DNA of 64,000 bases from Gordonia hankookensis (GTDB lineage Bacteria; Actinomycetota; Actinomycetes; Mycobacteriales; Mycobacteriaceae), in NCBI RefSeq assembly GCF_014673215.1, contig NZ_JACWMS010000005.1, positions 186,001 through 250,000 on the forward strand, read 5' to 3'. Each line of letters begins with the position of its first letter. Position 1 is the stretch's first letter. A program made the translations under genes and the position numbers. Shown here piece by piece: positions 53,417-63,189 of this stretch. The notes beneath the pieces were generated by a model. That model was not told where the DNA came from. It worked only from the letters and a program-made list of their open reading frames with translations, and did not search any database.

Positions 53417-55141
53417 TCAGTTGTGGTGCAGCTCCGCGAGTTCGCGTTGGATCATCGTTTCGTGGGCACGTGCGTCCTCCCGGGCCCGTCGTGGATTCCA
53501 TCGACCGCTCAGCACAAAGATGAACGGCACGAACAGGATCTGGGCGACGACGCAGATCCACCACCAGATCTGCCACTGACCCGGGTTGTCCGACTGCGCC
53601 TGCTCGACATCGGCCGCATGGTCGGCAAGGAACGCCTGATCCCCCGGCGGAATCGGATCGGTGCTCAACTGTTGCAGCCGAGCCGCTGCCTCCCGCGGGG
53701 TCGCCGCGAGGCCCGCACCAATCAACTGCCCCACGGCGTCCATGCCGGCCCGCGCATCGCGCGGATTCGCGGCGAGCGCGTTCAGGGTCGCCGGCTCGAC
53801 AGCACTCGCGGTCGCGACCTGTTCGGGATACTCGGCGACGATGTGGGAAACGCGCGTGCCCTGGTCGACCAGGGTCGAGGTGGCCGGCACGACGAATGTC
53901 AGCACGATGAGTGCCAGCGTCACCGTGATGCGGACAGTCCACCCCCAGATCGCCAGACCGGTCGCGGTTGCGGCCGGATTATGGCGCTCGACGGTCTCGG
54001 TGAAACTGGCCATCCATGCGCAGTAGGCGATGCCGCCACCCACAGCGATGACCACGAGCACCAGCGCGAAGGTGTAGTAGCCCGTATCGGGACGGGTGCT
54101 GAGCATCGCGAAGATCGCGGTGCCGATCACGGAGATCACGGTCCCGATGGCCATGAGTGGCTTGCGGACCCGGATCTTGTCGGAGACCACACCGGCGACG
54201 ATGAGGGCGATCGCGTTGGCGATCCAGTACCAATTCGCCAACGCGTTGGCACGAGCCTCCGAGTAGCCGAATGTGGTGGCGAAGTAGACGACGAAGAACC
54301 CGACCGCGATGTAATAGAACATGAGGAACAGGCTGATCGCGATGGCAGGTCCGACGATGTCGAACCTCATCATCTGGCGCCAATGCCCGTGCAGGGCGGT
54401 CTCGGTGTCGAGACCGCCGGCCCGCGCCTCGATCAGCGCCCGTTCGTTCAGACTGACCATCAGTTGGTCACGAAGCCCTGGCGACAATTCGCGGAGACCG
54501 ACCAGTGCGATGACCGCGACGACCAGACCCGCGATCCCGCAGACATAGAACTGGAACCGCCAATCCGGGTGGTTGTCGAGTGTATTGCTCGACACCATGG
54601 TCACGACGAGGCTGCCGAGCACGGGGCCCATCGTCCAGAAACCCATCGCCTGAGCACGTCCGACCTGTGGCGAGAAGTCACGGATCAACGCAGGTGTAGC
54701 CACCAGGATCATGCCCTCGACAATGCTCAGGACTGCGAAGAAGATGATGTACCACAAGGTGTTCGGCGCATGCGGGAGCGCGAACAGCACCAGCAGGCCG
54801 GTGATGAACAGGCCGATGACCACCAGGTTGGCGCGGCCCCATCGGTCCGCCAGCCCGGCCGCCAGCGATGCGAAGGCGCCCAGGAGGTTCCCGACGATCG
54901 ACACCACGACGAACTGGGTGAAGGTCATGCCGAACGACGTGATGATCTTTGTCGCCACGGCGCCCTGGATATAGAGCTGGTAGTACAAGATGACCGTCGC
55001 CAGCACCGTGATGGCCAGGTATCGGTATCGGGCCGCAGGCAGTGGATAGTGATCGAGCTTGCGGTCCCGGAGCGAGTGAAGACGGCCTGTCGGCGAGCCT
55101 GCGATTCGTGCCCCGTCTGGTTCTGCATTGGTCTGTGTCAC
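53417..55141 (-). CDS. MFS transporter with a large external loop
   Basis: 574 residues with 12 predicted helices. LADRWGRANLVVIGLF is motif A. Between the last two helices there is an extra ~100-residue loop (from STLVDQGTRVSHIVAEYP to QSDNPGQWQIW) rich in Ala, Pro and acidic residues; it should face outside. That loop is unusual for general sugar or drug carriers and recurs in some actinobacterial symporter-like MFS proteins. Downstream of an SDR gene on the same strand; a 28-bp-period direct repeat lies in the 138-base gap. Confidence 0.83.
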   Translation of the reverse strand: MTQTNAEPDGARIAGSPTGRLHSLRDRKLDHYPLPAARYRYLAITVLATVILYYQLYIQGAVATKIITSFGMTFTQFVVVSIVGNLLGAFASLAAGLADRWGRANLVVIGLFITGLLVLFALPHAPNTLWYIIFFAVLSIVEGMILVATPALIRDFSPQVGRAQAMGFWTMGPVLGSLVVTMVSSNTLDNHPDWRFQFYVCGIAGLVVAVIALVGLRELSPGLRDQLMVSLNERALIEARAGGLDTETALHGHWRQMMRFDIVGPAIAISLFLMFYYIAVGFFVVYFATTFGYSEARANALANWYWIANAIALIVAGVVSDKIRVRKPLMAIGTVISVIGTAIFAMLSTRPDTGYYTFALVLVVIAVGGGIAYCAWMASFTETVERHNPAATATGLAIWGWTVRITVTLALIVLTFVVPATSTLVDQGTRVSHIVAEYPEQVATASAVEPATLNALAANPRDARAGMDAVGQLIGAGLAATPREAAARLQQLSTDPIPPGDQAFLADHAADVEQAQSDNPGQWQIWWWICVVAQILFVPFIFVLSGRWNPRRAREDARAHETMIQRELAELHHN

Positions 55142-55205
55142 GCGTTTCCCGTCTGCAAGGGTCGAATTGGGGTCGGCTTATCCGACAGATTCGCGAAAGC
55201 TGTTC

Positions 55206-55255
55206 TCCGGATGTCGTTGTAGGGATGCCGGAGTCCGGATGTCGTTGTCGGGATG
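55206..55255. repeat. 22-bp direct repeat, 28-bp period, ahead of the MFS gene
   Basis: Two copies (55206-55227 and 55234-55255) differ in one base and begin TCCGGATGTCGTTGT. They lie between the SDR stop and the MFS start on the minus strand. Could be binding sites. Confidence 0.65.
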
Positions 55256-55279
55256 GTCGAGTCGGTGCGACTCATGCGG

Positions 55280-56080
55280 TCATCGGGTGCCGCTCATTCC
55301 TCCGTCGACGGGTATGACCACGCCGGTGAGGTAGGCCCCGGCCCGTGACGACAAGAAGATCGCCGTACCTGCGATGTCGTCGGGCGTTCCGACCCGTCCG
55401 AGTGGGACTCCGGCTTCCACCCGGGATCGCATGTCCGGGTCGTCGAGCATGAACGCCGTCATCTTCGACGGGAACGGTCCTGGCGCAATCGCGTTGACGG
55501 TGATCTGCTCCGGCGCCAGTGTGGCCGCCAGCTTGCGGGTGAGCATGTGCACGGCCGCCTTCGACGCTCCGTAGGAGAAGTTGTCGGTGTGGGAGACGAC
55601 AATGCCGTCGATGGAGCCGATGTTGATCACCCGCGCCGGACCGTCCGAAGCGGCGGCGCGGAGCATCGGCAGTAGTGCCTGCGTCACCTCGAACACGGAC
55701 GTGATGTTGAGATTGAGGATCTTGTCGAAACCCGATTGTGGGAATTCGTCGACTGGTGCTCCCCAGGTGGCGCCCGCATTGTTGACGAGCACGTCGACAC
55801 GATCGAATTCGTCTGCCACGAACCGGGACAACGTTTCCACCCCGCCCGCGGTGGACAGATCGGCGGCCACTGCCGACACATCGCCCGAGTCGGACAATGC
55901 GTCGCGCGCCCGCTCGCAGGCTTGCGCCTTGCGGGAGGAGATGATCACGCGCGCGCCTGCCTGCAGGAAGCCCCGCGCGATCATCAGCCCGATGCCGCGC
56001 GTTCCGCCGGTGACGACGACAGACTTCCCGGCGACGTCGAAGAGCGGCACGGCCGGCCCAGGCTCCTGGGGCGGGGTCAC
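55280..56080 (-). CDS. short-chain dehydrogenase/reductase
   Basis: 266 residues from the GTG at 56080. GGTRGIG cofactor loop, NNAGATWG, Ser in NIGSIDG and YGASKAA for the catalytic pair. The C-terminus ends VIPVDGGMSGTR. First gene of a likely operon with the MFS transporter. NAD(P)-dependent reductase of unknown substrate. Confidence 0.9.
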   Translation of the reverse strand: MTPPQEPGPAVPLFDVAGKSVVVTGGTRGIGLMIARGFLQAGARVIISSRKAQACERARDALSDSGDVSAVAADLSTAGGVETLSRFVADEFDRVDVLVNNAGATWGAPVDEFPQSGFDKILNLNITSVFEVTQALLPMLRAAASDGPARVINIGSIDGIVVSHTDNFSYGASKAAVHMLTRKLAATLAPEQITVNAIAPGPFPSKMTAFMLDDPDMRSRVEAGVPLGRVGTPDDIAGTAIFLSSRAGAYLTGVVIPVDGGMSGTR

Positions 56081-56257
56081 CTCGACACTCCGTCACGAGT
56101 CGTCACATGGTCGAGGGCTCGACGGTGCGGTCGTGCACCGGGCCGGGAACAGCTCACGTGGGACACCACTTTCGTTGATGAGCGCGTCGCGACCATCCAC
56201 CGTGATCGATGTGACGCAATGCGGAGGAATCAGTGACTGTGATCTGAGTCCTATCGA

Positions 56258-56286
56258 GATATAGTTGAAGTCGGCTTCATCTTCAA
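56258..56286 (-). promoter_or_regulatory. SDR-MFS promoter with an operator-like palindrome in the spacer
   Basis: On the minus strand TTGAAG (56281-56286) and TATATC (56258-56263) are a -35 and -10 with a 17-base spacer. Within the spacer TGAAG and CTTCA form an inverted repeat at 56266-56279. The transcript leader to the GTG at 56080 would be about 170 bases. Confidence 0.5.
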
Positions 56287-56342
56287 GTCTTTCGCACGAT
56301 CGGCGATGGTGATTCCGCCCGGGATCGGACCCCATCGACCAG

Positions 56343-56348
56343 TAGGGT
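56343..56348 (+). promoter_or_regulatory. -10 box of the LLM oxidoreductase gene (leaderless)
   Basis: TAGGGT ends 7 bases before the GTG at 56356, as in leaderless actinobacterial transcripts. Confidence 0.4.
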
Positions 56349-56355
56349 CGGGTAC

Positions 56356-57216
56356 GTGAATCTCAACGGGGTAGGTATCTGGAGTTCGCCATTGCGCTAC
56401 GGAGATCCGGCCGAGGCCGCAGACGCTGCATCGGAACTGGACGAACTGGGCTTCACTGCCCTGTGGATCCCCGATGTGGGCGGACCGGTGCTGGACTCGG
56501 TTGCCAATCTGCTCGGTGCGACGTCGAATGTCGTGGTCGCGACCGGGATTCTCAACATGTGGATGCATGAGCCGCACGATGTGGCTGAGGCGCACGCGCG
56601 ACTGACGGCCGAGTACGGTCCCCGATTCCTGCTCGGACTCGGGATCAGTCACGCTCCCCTGATCGACGCACAGGAAGCCGGACGCTACCGAAAGCCGTTG
56701 GCGACAACCAAGGCCTTCCTCGACGGACTCGACGGCGCGGAGAAGCCGGTCCCGGAAGACAGTCGGGTGCTGGCGGCGCTCGGCCCGAAGATGCTGGCCC
56801 TGTCGGCCGAACGCAGCCGTGGCGCGCACCCGTACCTGGTGACACCGGAGCACACCGCAGTCGCCAGATCTGCCCTCGGTGACGGTCCGCTGCTCGCGCC
56901 GGAACAGACGGTGGTGATGACCGCCGATCGGGACGAGGCTCGCTCGATCGGCACCCCATGGCTGCGCGGCTACCTGGCAATGCCGAACTACGCGAACAAC
57001 TTACGCCGCCTCGGGTTCTCCGACGACGATCTGGACTCCGTCAGCGACCGGCTCTTCGATGCGATCATCGCGTGGGGAGACGAGTCGGACGTGCTCGCGC
57101 GGATCGACCAGCACCGGGCTGCGGGCGCCGACCACGTCTGCCTGCAGGTCCTGCAGGCAGACCAGCGTGCGGTCCCGCGCGCCCAGTGGCGGCGGATCGC
57201 CGACGCGTTGCGGTAG
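56356..57216 (+). CDS. LLM-class F420-dependent oxidoreductase
   Basis: 286 residues of the luciferase-like TIM barrel. GVGIWSSPLRYGDPAEAADAASELDELGFTALWIPD is the family opening (TIGR03620-type subgroup, from memory), and VATGILNMWMHEP and GLGISHAPL complete the usual cofactor pocket. F420 use is inferred from the family in this order; FMN is possible. Ends at a large hairpin between convergent genes. Confidence 0.82.
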   Translation: MNLNGVGIWSSPLRYGDPAEAADAASELDELGFTALWIPDVGGPVLDSVANLLGATSNVVVATGILNMWMHEPHDVAEAHARLTAEYGPRFLLGLGISHAPLIDAQEAGRYRKPLATTKAFLDGLDGAEKPVPEDSRVLAALGPKMLALSAERSRGAHPYLVTPEHTAVARSALGDGPLLAPEQTVVMTADRDEARSIGTPWLRGYLAMPNYANNLRRLGFSDDDLDSVSDRLFDAIIAWGDESDVLARIDQHRAAGADHVCLQVLQADQRAVPRAQWRRIADALR

Positions 57217-57221
57217 CCCCC

Positions 57222-57357
57222 CACTCACTCACCCCCACTCACCCACCACCCCCACCCAGCCGCGACGGTTCCCGTCATCCGCGACGGCATTTTGGGGGCG
57301 CGGATGACGGGAACCGTCGCGGCTGGGGTCGGGGTGGCTGGGTGGGGTGAGTGAGTG
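57222..57357. terminator. large nested inverted repeat between convergent genes
   Basis: A perfect 29-bp stem (57255-57283 and 57299-57327) around a 15-base loop sits inside a second pair of 14-base arms (57222-57235 and 57344-57357). It fills nearly all of the 151-base gap between the LLM and ligase genes and should end both transcripts. Perfect arms of this length are far beyond a normal terminator. Confidence 0.7.
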
Positions 57358-57367
57358 GGTGGGGTGG

Positions 57368-58933
57368 TCAGAGTCGACGGCCCAGGACGCCTGCGGTCAT
57401 CTTGTTGCGCAGCGCGCGCCGATCCGGTTTCCCGGTCGGGAACAACGGGAGCTCGTCCAGACGCGCGGTGAACCACGTGGTCGGCACCTTGTACCGGGAC
57501 AGTTGGTCGCGCGTGCGGCGATCGAGGTCGGCGGCATCGACGTCGCCGCCCGCAGGCACCACGACGGCGACCACCTCCTCGCCCCGGGTCGGATGGTCGA
57601 TCCCGACGACCAGACAATGAGCCACATCCGGGAACTCCTCGATGACGGCCTCGACTTCCCGAGGTGACACGTTCGAACCTGCCGCCTTGATCATCTCGGT
57701 GTCGCGTCCCACGTAGAACAGCCGTGGATCGTCGGGCAGTTCGTAGACCTGATCACCGGTGTGGAACCACCCGTCGGGATCGAAGACCTCCGACCGCTCG
57801 CGCTTGTTGTATCCGGCCATGACGCCGGTGCCACGAATCCAGAGTTCGCCGATCTCGCCCACGGGCACGACAGCACCGTCGCCGTCGACGATCCGCTTCT
57901 CGGTGGCCGCCCACCCGCCTGCCGTCTCGGTCATGGTGCGGTGGATCGGATGGCCGAGGGGCGAGTCGATCATGGCGATGTCGGCCGGGCCGTCGCGCAG
58001 GAGCGGGGCGCGCGACAGGTCACGCTCGCCGAACGACGGATCGCCCCGCAATTGCTGGATGAACGCAGGCCACCCGACGTACCCGGTGGCGCGTTCACGC
58101 TCGATGAGGTCGAGTGCCGGGCCGGGATCGTGACGCGGAACGGTGAGCACCGTCGCAGGGGCGTGCAGTGCGCCCGCGGCGGCCAGGATGCCGCCGATCC
58201 AGAACACCGGCATCGCGCACAACACCACCGGCATCGCTGCACCGCCATTGCTCGCCTGCAACATCTGGACCCACTGCGAGGTCTGTCGGACCACGGTGCC
58301 GTGAGTGTGCACCACTCCTTTGGGCAGGGCGGTGGAGCCCGATGTGTGGATCATCAGCGCGACGTCGGCGGGCGAGACCTCGCTCTCGACGGCGTCGAGG
58401 AGCGCCTGGTCGACCGGCGACGTGTCCTCGCGTTGCCAACGAGTCGCCCAGGACCGTTCGGACGGACCGGTGAGGACGATGTCACGCAGGAAGGGAGTGG
58501 CGGTGAGCTGGATCAGAGCGCGACTCTGATGGTCGAGGCCGGGCAGTGCTGCCTCGAGCTTGTCGGGGATGTCGACGCCGAGGATCTCGGGCGGCGCGAC
58601 CAGCACCTGCACATCCGCGAGGCGGAGCACCCGCGCCAACTCGGCAGGTGGATACAGCGTGCTCAGCGGCACCGCGACTGCGCCGATCCGGCTCACGGCC
58701 AGCCACCAGACGGTCCATTCGACGCCGCTGGTGAAGAACAGACCGACGGGGCACCCCTTGCCGACATGCTGGGTGAGCAGCCACCGGGCGACCAGCGCGG
58801 AGCGCTCCTCTGCCTCGGCATAGGTCATGCGGTCACTGGGCGAGACGGTGTAGGTGACGTCCCCGAACTCCCGCGCGGCCCGCTTGAGTAGCTCCGCGAT
58901 CGTCGCGCGGTTCACCTCGTCATCACGCGCCAT
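57368..58933 (-). CDS. AMP-dependent acyl-CoA ligase
   Basis: 521 residues, ANL family. HTSGSTALPKGVVHTHG is the P-loop, GWFHTGDQVYELPDDPRLFYVGRDTEMIKAAGSN the A7-A8 block, and LFPTGKPDRRAL carries the catalytic Lys. The N-terminal region has the short sequence typical of long-chain or aryl ligases. Activates a carboxylic acid to the CoA thioester; specificity unknown. Convergent with the LLM gene. Confidence 0.88.
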   Translation of the reverse strand: MARDDEVNRATIAELLKRAAREFGDVTYTVSPSDRMTYAEAEERSALVARWLLTQHVGKGCPVGLFFTSGVEWTVWWLAVSRIGAVAVPLSTLYPPAELARVLRLADVQVLVAPPEILGVDIPDKLEAALPGLDHQSRALIQLTATPFLRDIVLTGPSERSWATRWQREDTSPVDQALLDAVESEVSPADVALMIHTSGSTALPKGVVHTHGTVVRQTSQWVQMLQASNGGAAMPVVLCAMPVFWIGGILAAAGALHAPATVLTVPRHDPGPALDLIERERATGYVGWPAFIQQLRGDPSFGERDLSRAPLLRDGPADIAMIDSPLGHPIHRTMTETAGGWAATEKRIVDGDGAVVPVGEIGELWIRGTGVMAGYNKRERSEVFDPDGWFHTGDQVYELPDDPRLFYVGRDTEMIKAAGSNVSPREVEAVIEEFPDVAHCLVVGIDHPTRGEEVVAVVVPAGGDVDAADLDRRTRDQLSRYKVPTTWFTARLDELPLFPTGKPDRRALRNKMTAGVLGRRL

Positions 58934-59114
58934 TGTTCCCCCGGGTGTCGAAGCGATTGTCGGTTCTTGTAAGACCGTAGGTGATCTATCACCGAGCGAT
59001 GACCGCCATCGCTCTCATTGGTGGGCACCCAGCCTTCTCCGGCGTGATACTGGTAAAGCTGAGGCAAGCAGACCGATGTGTTGCGTGACCGAAACTGAAG
59101 ACGAAGGCAGGATT

Positions 59115-61352
<2,238 letters not shown>

Positions 61353-61359
61353 TGTTCGT

Positions 61360-61395
61360 ACCTGTGGGCCATCGCGATCGCGACGGCCCACAGGT
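61360..61395 (+). terminator. hairpin after the isocitrate dehydrogenase gene
   Basis: Arms ACCTGTGGGCC (61360-61370) and GGCCCACAGGT (61385-61395) pair perfectly, 7 bases past the stop. The loop itself contains the palindrome TCGCGATCGCGA. Confidence 0.75.
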
Positions 61396-61432
61396 CACGG
61401 GTCTCGGGGGCGTGATCGGTCGATGATCCGCC

Positions 61433-62008
61433 TCAGGGTGCGGCGATGCGATCGAGAGCGGCATACGCTGCTGCCGTGGTTCGTGCGGTATCGCCGGTTG
61501 CCAACAGATCCAGCAGGGCGCCCCGTAGCACGGCGAGGACGCCCGTCCGTCGATTCGCCGCCTCGCGGGTGCCGGGGACCGGCTGTGCCGATGCGAGCAC
61601 GGTGAGCCAGTCGTCGACGGTGTCCGCGGCGAATCGGGCCCAGGGCCCGTCGGGATCGATCAGTGATCGCGCATACGCCTCCACCCAGAGCGCCAGCACA
61701 GGGCGATGCTCAGGGGCGGCGAGCCAGGACCAGATCTGGCGGGCGACTTCTGTGAGGGTCTCATCGGTGGGTTCGAGATCGTGGAGTCCGGTGAGGAGTT
61801 GGAGTTCGTCGCGGCGGGCACGCGTGAGGATCGCCCGGATGAGGCCGTCTTTGCTCTCGAAGAGATAGAGCAGTACTCGGGGGCTGGAGCCGATGGCGGC
61901 GGCGAGCGGGCGAAGCGAGAAGTCGGTCAGTCCGTGCCGAAGGACGTATTCGTATGCCGCTTCGAGAAGCTCGGACTCGCGAGCCGACGGCGTGGCGTCG
62001 GTGGGCAA
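61433..62008 (-). CDS. TetR-family regulator of the GNAT operon
   Basis: 191 residues from a TTG start one base after the GNAT stop. The HTH is ESELLEAAYEYVLRHGLTDFSLRPLAAAIGSSPRVLLYLFESKDGLI. A C-terminal all-helical ligand domain follows. The palindrome at 62578-62601 is the likely binding site, from which it would control its own GNAT-TetR operon and the divergent Ddn-like gene. Convergent with icd. Confidence 0.85.
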   Translation of the reverse strand: MPTDATPSARESELLEAAYEYVLRHGLTDFSLRPLAAAIGSSPRVLLYLFESKDGLIRAILTRARRDELQLLTGLHDLEPTDETLTEVARQIWSWLAAPEHRPVLALWVEAYARSLIDPDGPWARFAADTVDDWLTVLASAQPVPGTREAANRRTGVLAVLRGALLDLLATGDTARTTAAAYAALDRIAAP

Positions 62009-62009
62009 G

Positions 62010-62537
62010 TCAGAGGTCCCGTGCCCAGTTCTGGCCCAGTAGGTCGTGACCGAAACTGTGGTGTTGCTCCTCGTCGACGAGGGTGAAACCTGCGGCCTGG
62101 TATATGCGGCGAGCCGATGTCAGGACGTCGTTGGTCCACAACGTGATTCGACGGTATCCGGCTGCGCGTGCGAAATCGAGGCAGGTGTCGACGAGTCGAG
62201 TTCCCAGTGCGTGTCCGCGAGCGGCAGGATCCACGAGGAGCACGCGCAACTGTGCGGTGCCTGCGGTGTCACCGGCCACACAGAAGACACAGCCGACGCG
62301 CCTGCCCTCGAGTTCGGCGATCCAGGCGGCTTCGCGTCGTGGGTCGTGCCCGATCGCGTAGTCGGCGGCGATCGTGGCGACGAGGGCTTCGAAGCTGGCA
62401 TCCCAGCCGTACTCCCGTGCGTAGACCTCACCGTGAGTCTGAATCACCCAACCGAGGTCCCCGGGGCGATCCATCGGTCGGATCGTGACTGCGTCGGCCG
62501 AAACGCTCGTGGCCTGTCCCGATTGTGTGTCACTCAT
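62010..62537 (-). CDS. GNAT-family N-acetyltransferase (possible MarR-fusion-type relative)
   Basis: 175 residues. LRVLLVDPAARGHALGTRLVDTCLDFARAAGYRRITLWTNDVLTSARRIYQAAGF is the GNAT core with the acetyl-CoA pyrophosphate loop (RGHALG). The N-terminus IRPMDRPGDLGWVIQTHGEVYAREYGWD is the pattern seen in bifunctional helix-turn-helix/GNAT proteins, but no HTH is fused here. AGAAAGG precedes the ATG. Substrate unknown; the TetR downstream is co-transcribed. Confidence 0.85.
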   Translation of the reverse strand: MSDTQSGQATSVSADAVTIRPMDRPGDLGWVIQTHGEVYAREYGWDASFEALVATIAADYAIGHDPRREAAWIAELEGRRVGCVFCVAGDTAGTAQLRVLLVDPAARGHALGTRLVDTCLDFARAAGYRRITLWTNDVLTSARRIYQAAGFTLVDEEQHHSFGHDLLGQNWARDL

Positions 62538-62577
62538 CGTCGCCCTTTCTGAACCGGAGCGGACGTGCGCATCGCCG

Positions 62578-62601
62578 CTACTGAAACGAGTGTTTCAGTA
62601 G
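62578..62601. promoter_or_regulatory. perfect 24-bp palindrome between GNAT-TetR and the Ddn-like gene
   Basis: Arms CTACTGAAAC and GTTTCAGTAG are exact inverted copies around GAGT. It lies 41 bases upstream of the GNAT start and 87 bases upstream of the Ddn-like start, where it could cover the minus-strand promoter. TetR is the natural binding partner. Confidence 0.75.
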
Positions 62602-62687
62602 GCTACCACGGCTCGCGGACTCCACCCGCCGAGCAAGCATGGGCCGTAGGCTCGAGGACACCAGACCTTCGACAGGAGATTGTGGGC

Positions 62688-63116
62688 ATGAGCGAATACG
62701 ACGACTGGAACACCCAGATAATCAACGAGTTCCGCGCGAACGAAGGCAAGGTCGGCGGCAATTTCGAGGGAGCTCCGATGCTGTTGCTGCACCACGTCGG
62801 CCGCAAGTCGGGTCGTGAGAGCGTGACGCCGATGATGTACTTGCCCGACGAGAAGGACGACGCCACCATGTACGTCTTCGCATCCAAGGCGGGTGCGCCG
62901 AGCAACCCGGCCTGGTACTACAACGCCACCACGGCAGGACAGGCCCAGATCGAGATCGGGACCGAGACCCAGACGGTCACGGTGAGCGAGGTGACCGGCG
63001 ACGACCGCGATCGCATCTACGGCGAGCAGGCCCGGCGCTACCCGGGATTTGCCGACTACGAGAAGAAGACCGCCGGGATCCGGACCATTCCGGTCCTCGC
63101 ATTTCGTCGTAGCTGA
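62688..63116 (+). CDS. deazaflavin (F420)-dependent nitroreductase-family protein (Ddn-like)
   Basis: 142 residues from the ATG at 62688 with AGGAGA upstream; TAGGCT at 62647-62652 fits a -10. DWNTQIINEFRANEGKVGGNFEGAPMLLLHHVGRKSG is the family signature (split-barrel opening), and AGAPSNPAWYYN follows, as in mycobacterial Ddn relatives. Uses reduced F420 to reduce quinones or nitro compounds. Divergent from GNAT-TetR across the palindrome. Confidence 0.88.
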   Translation: MSEYDDWNTQIINEFRANEGKVGGNFEGAPMLLLHHVGRKSGRESVTPMMYLPDEKDDATMYVFASKAGAPSNPAWYYNATTAGQAQIEIGTETQTVTVSEVTGDDRDRIYGEQARRYPGFADYEKKTAGIRTIPVLAFRRS

Positions 63117-63134
63117 GGCGGGAATCCTGCCAGT

Positions 63135-63185
63135 GTGAATCGTGTCGAGGTGAATCAGGTCGAGGTGAATCGTGTCAGGGTGAAT
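63135..63185. repeat. 15-bp tandem repeat, about 3.4 copies
   Basis: GTGAATCGTGTCGAG (63135), GTGAATCAGGTCGAG (63150), GTGAATCGTGTCAGG (63165) and a partial GTGAAT (63180). It fills the gap between the Ddn-like stop and the MFS stop. Confidence 0.7.
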
Positions 63186-63189
63186 GCCC

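Noticed and set aside
53351..55222. 623-residue open frame on the plus strand
   Set aside because: Antisense to the MFS gene; charged, repetitive His/Asp/Arg composition with no hydrophobic core.
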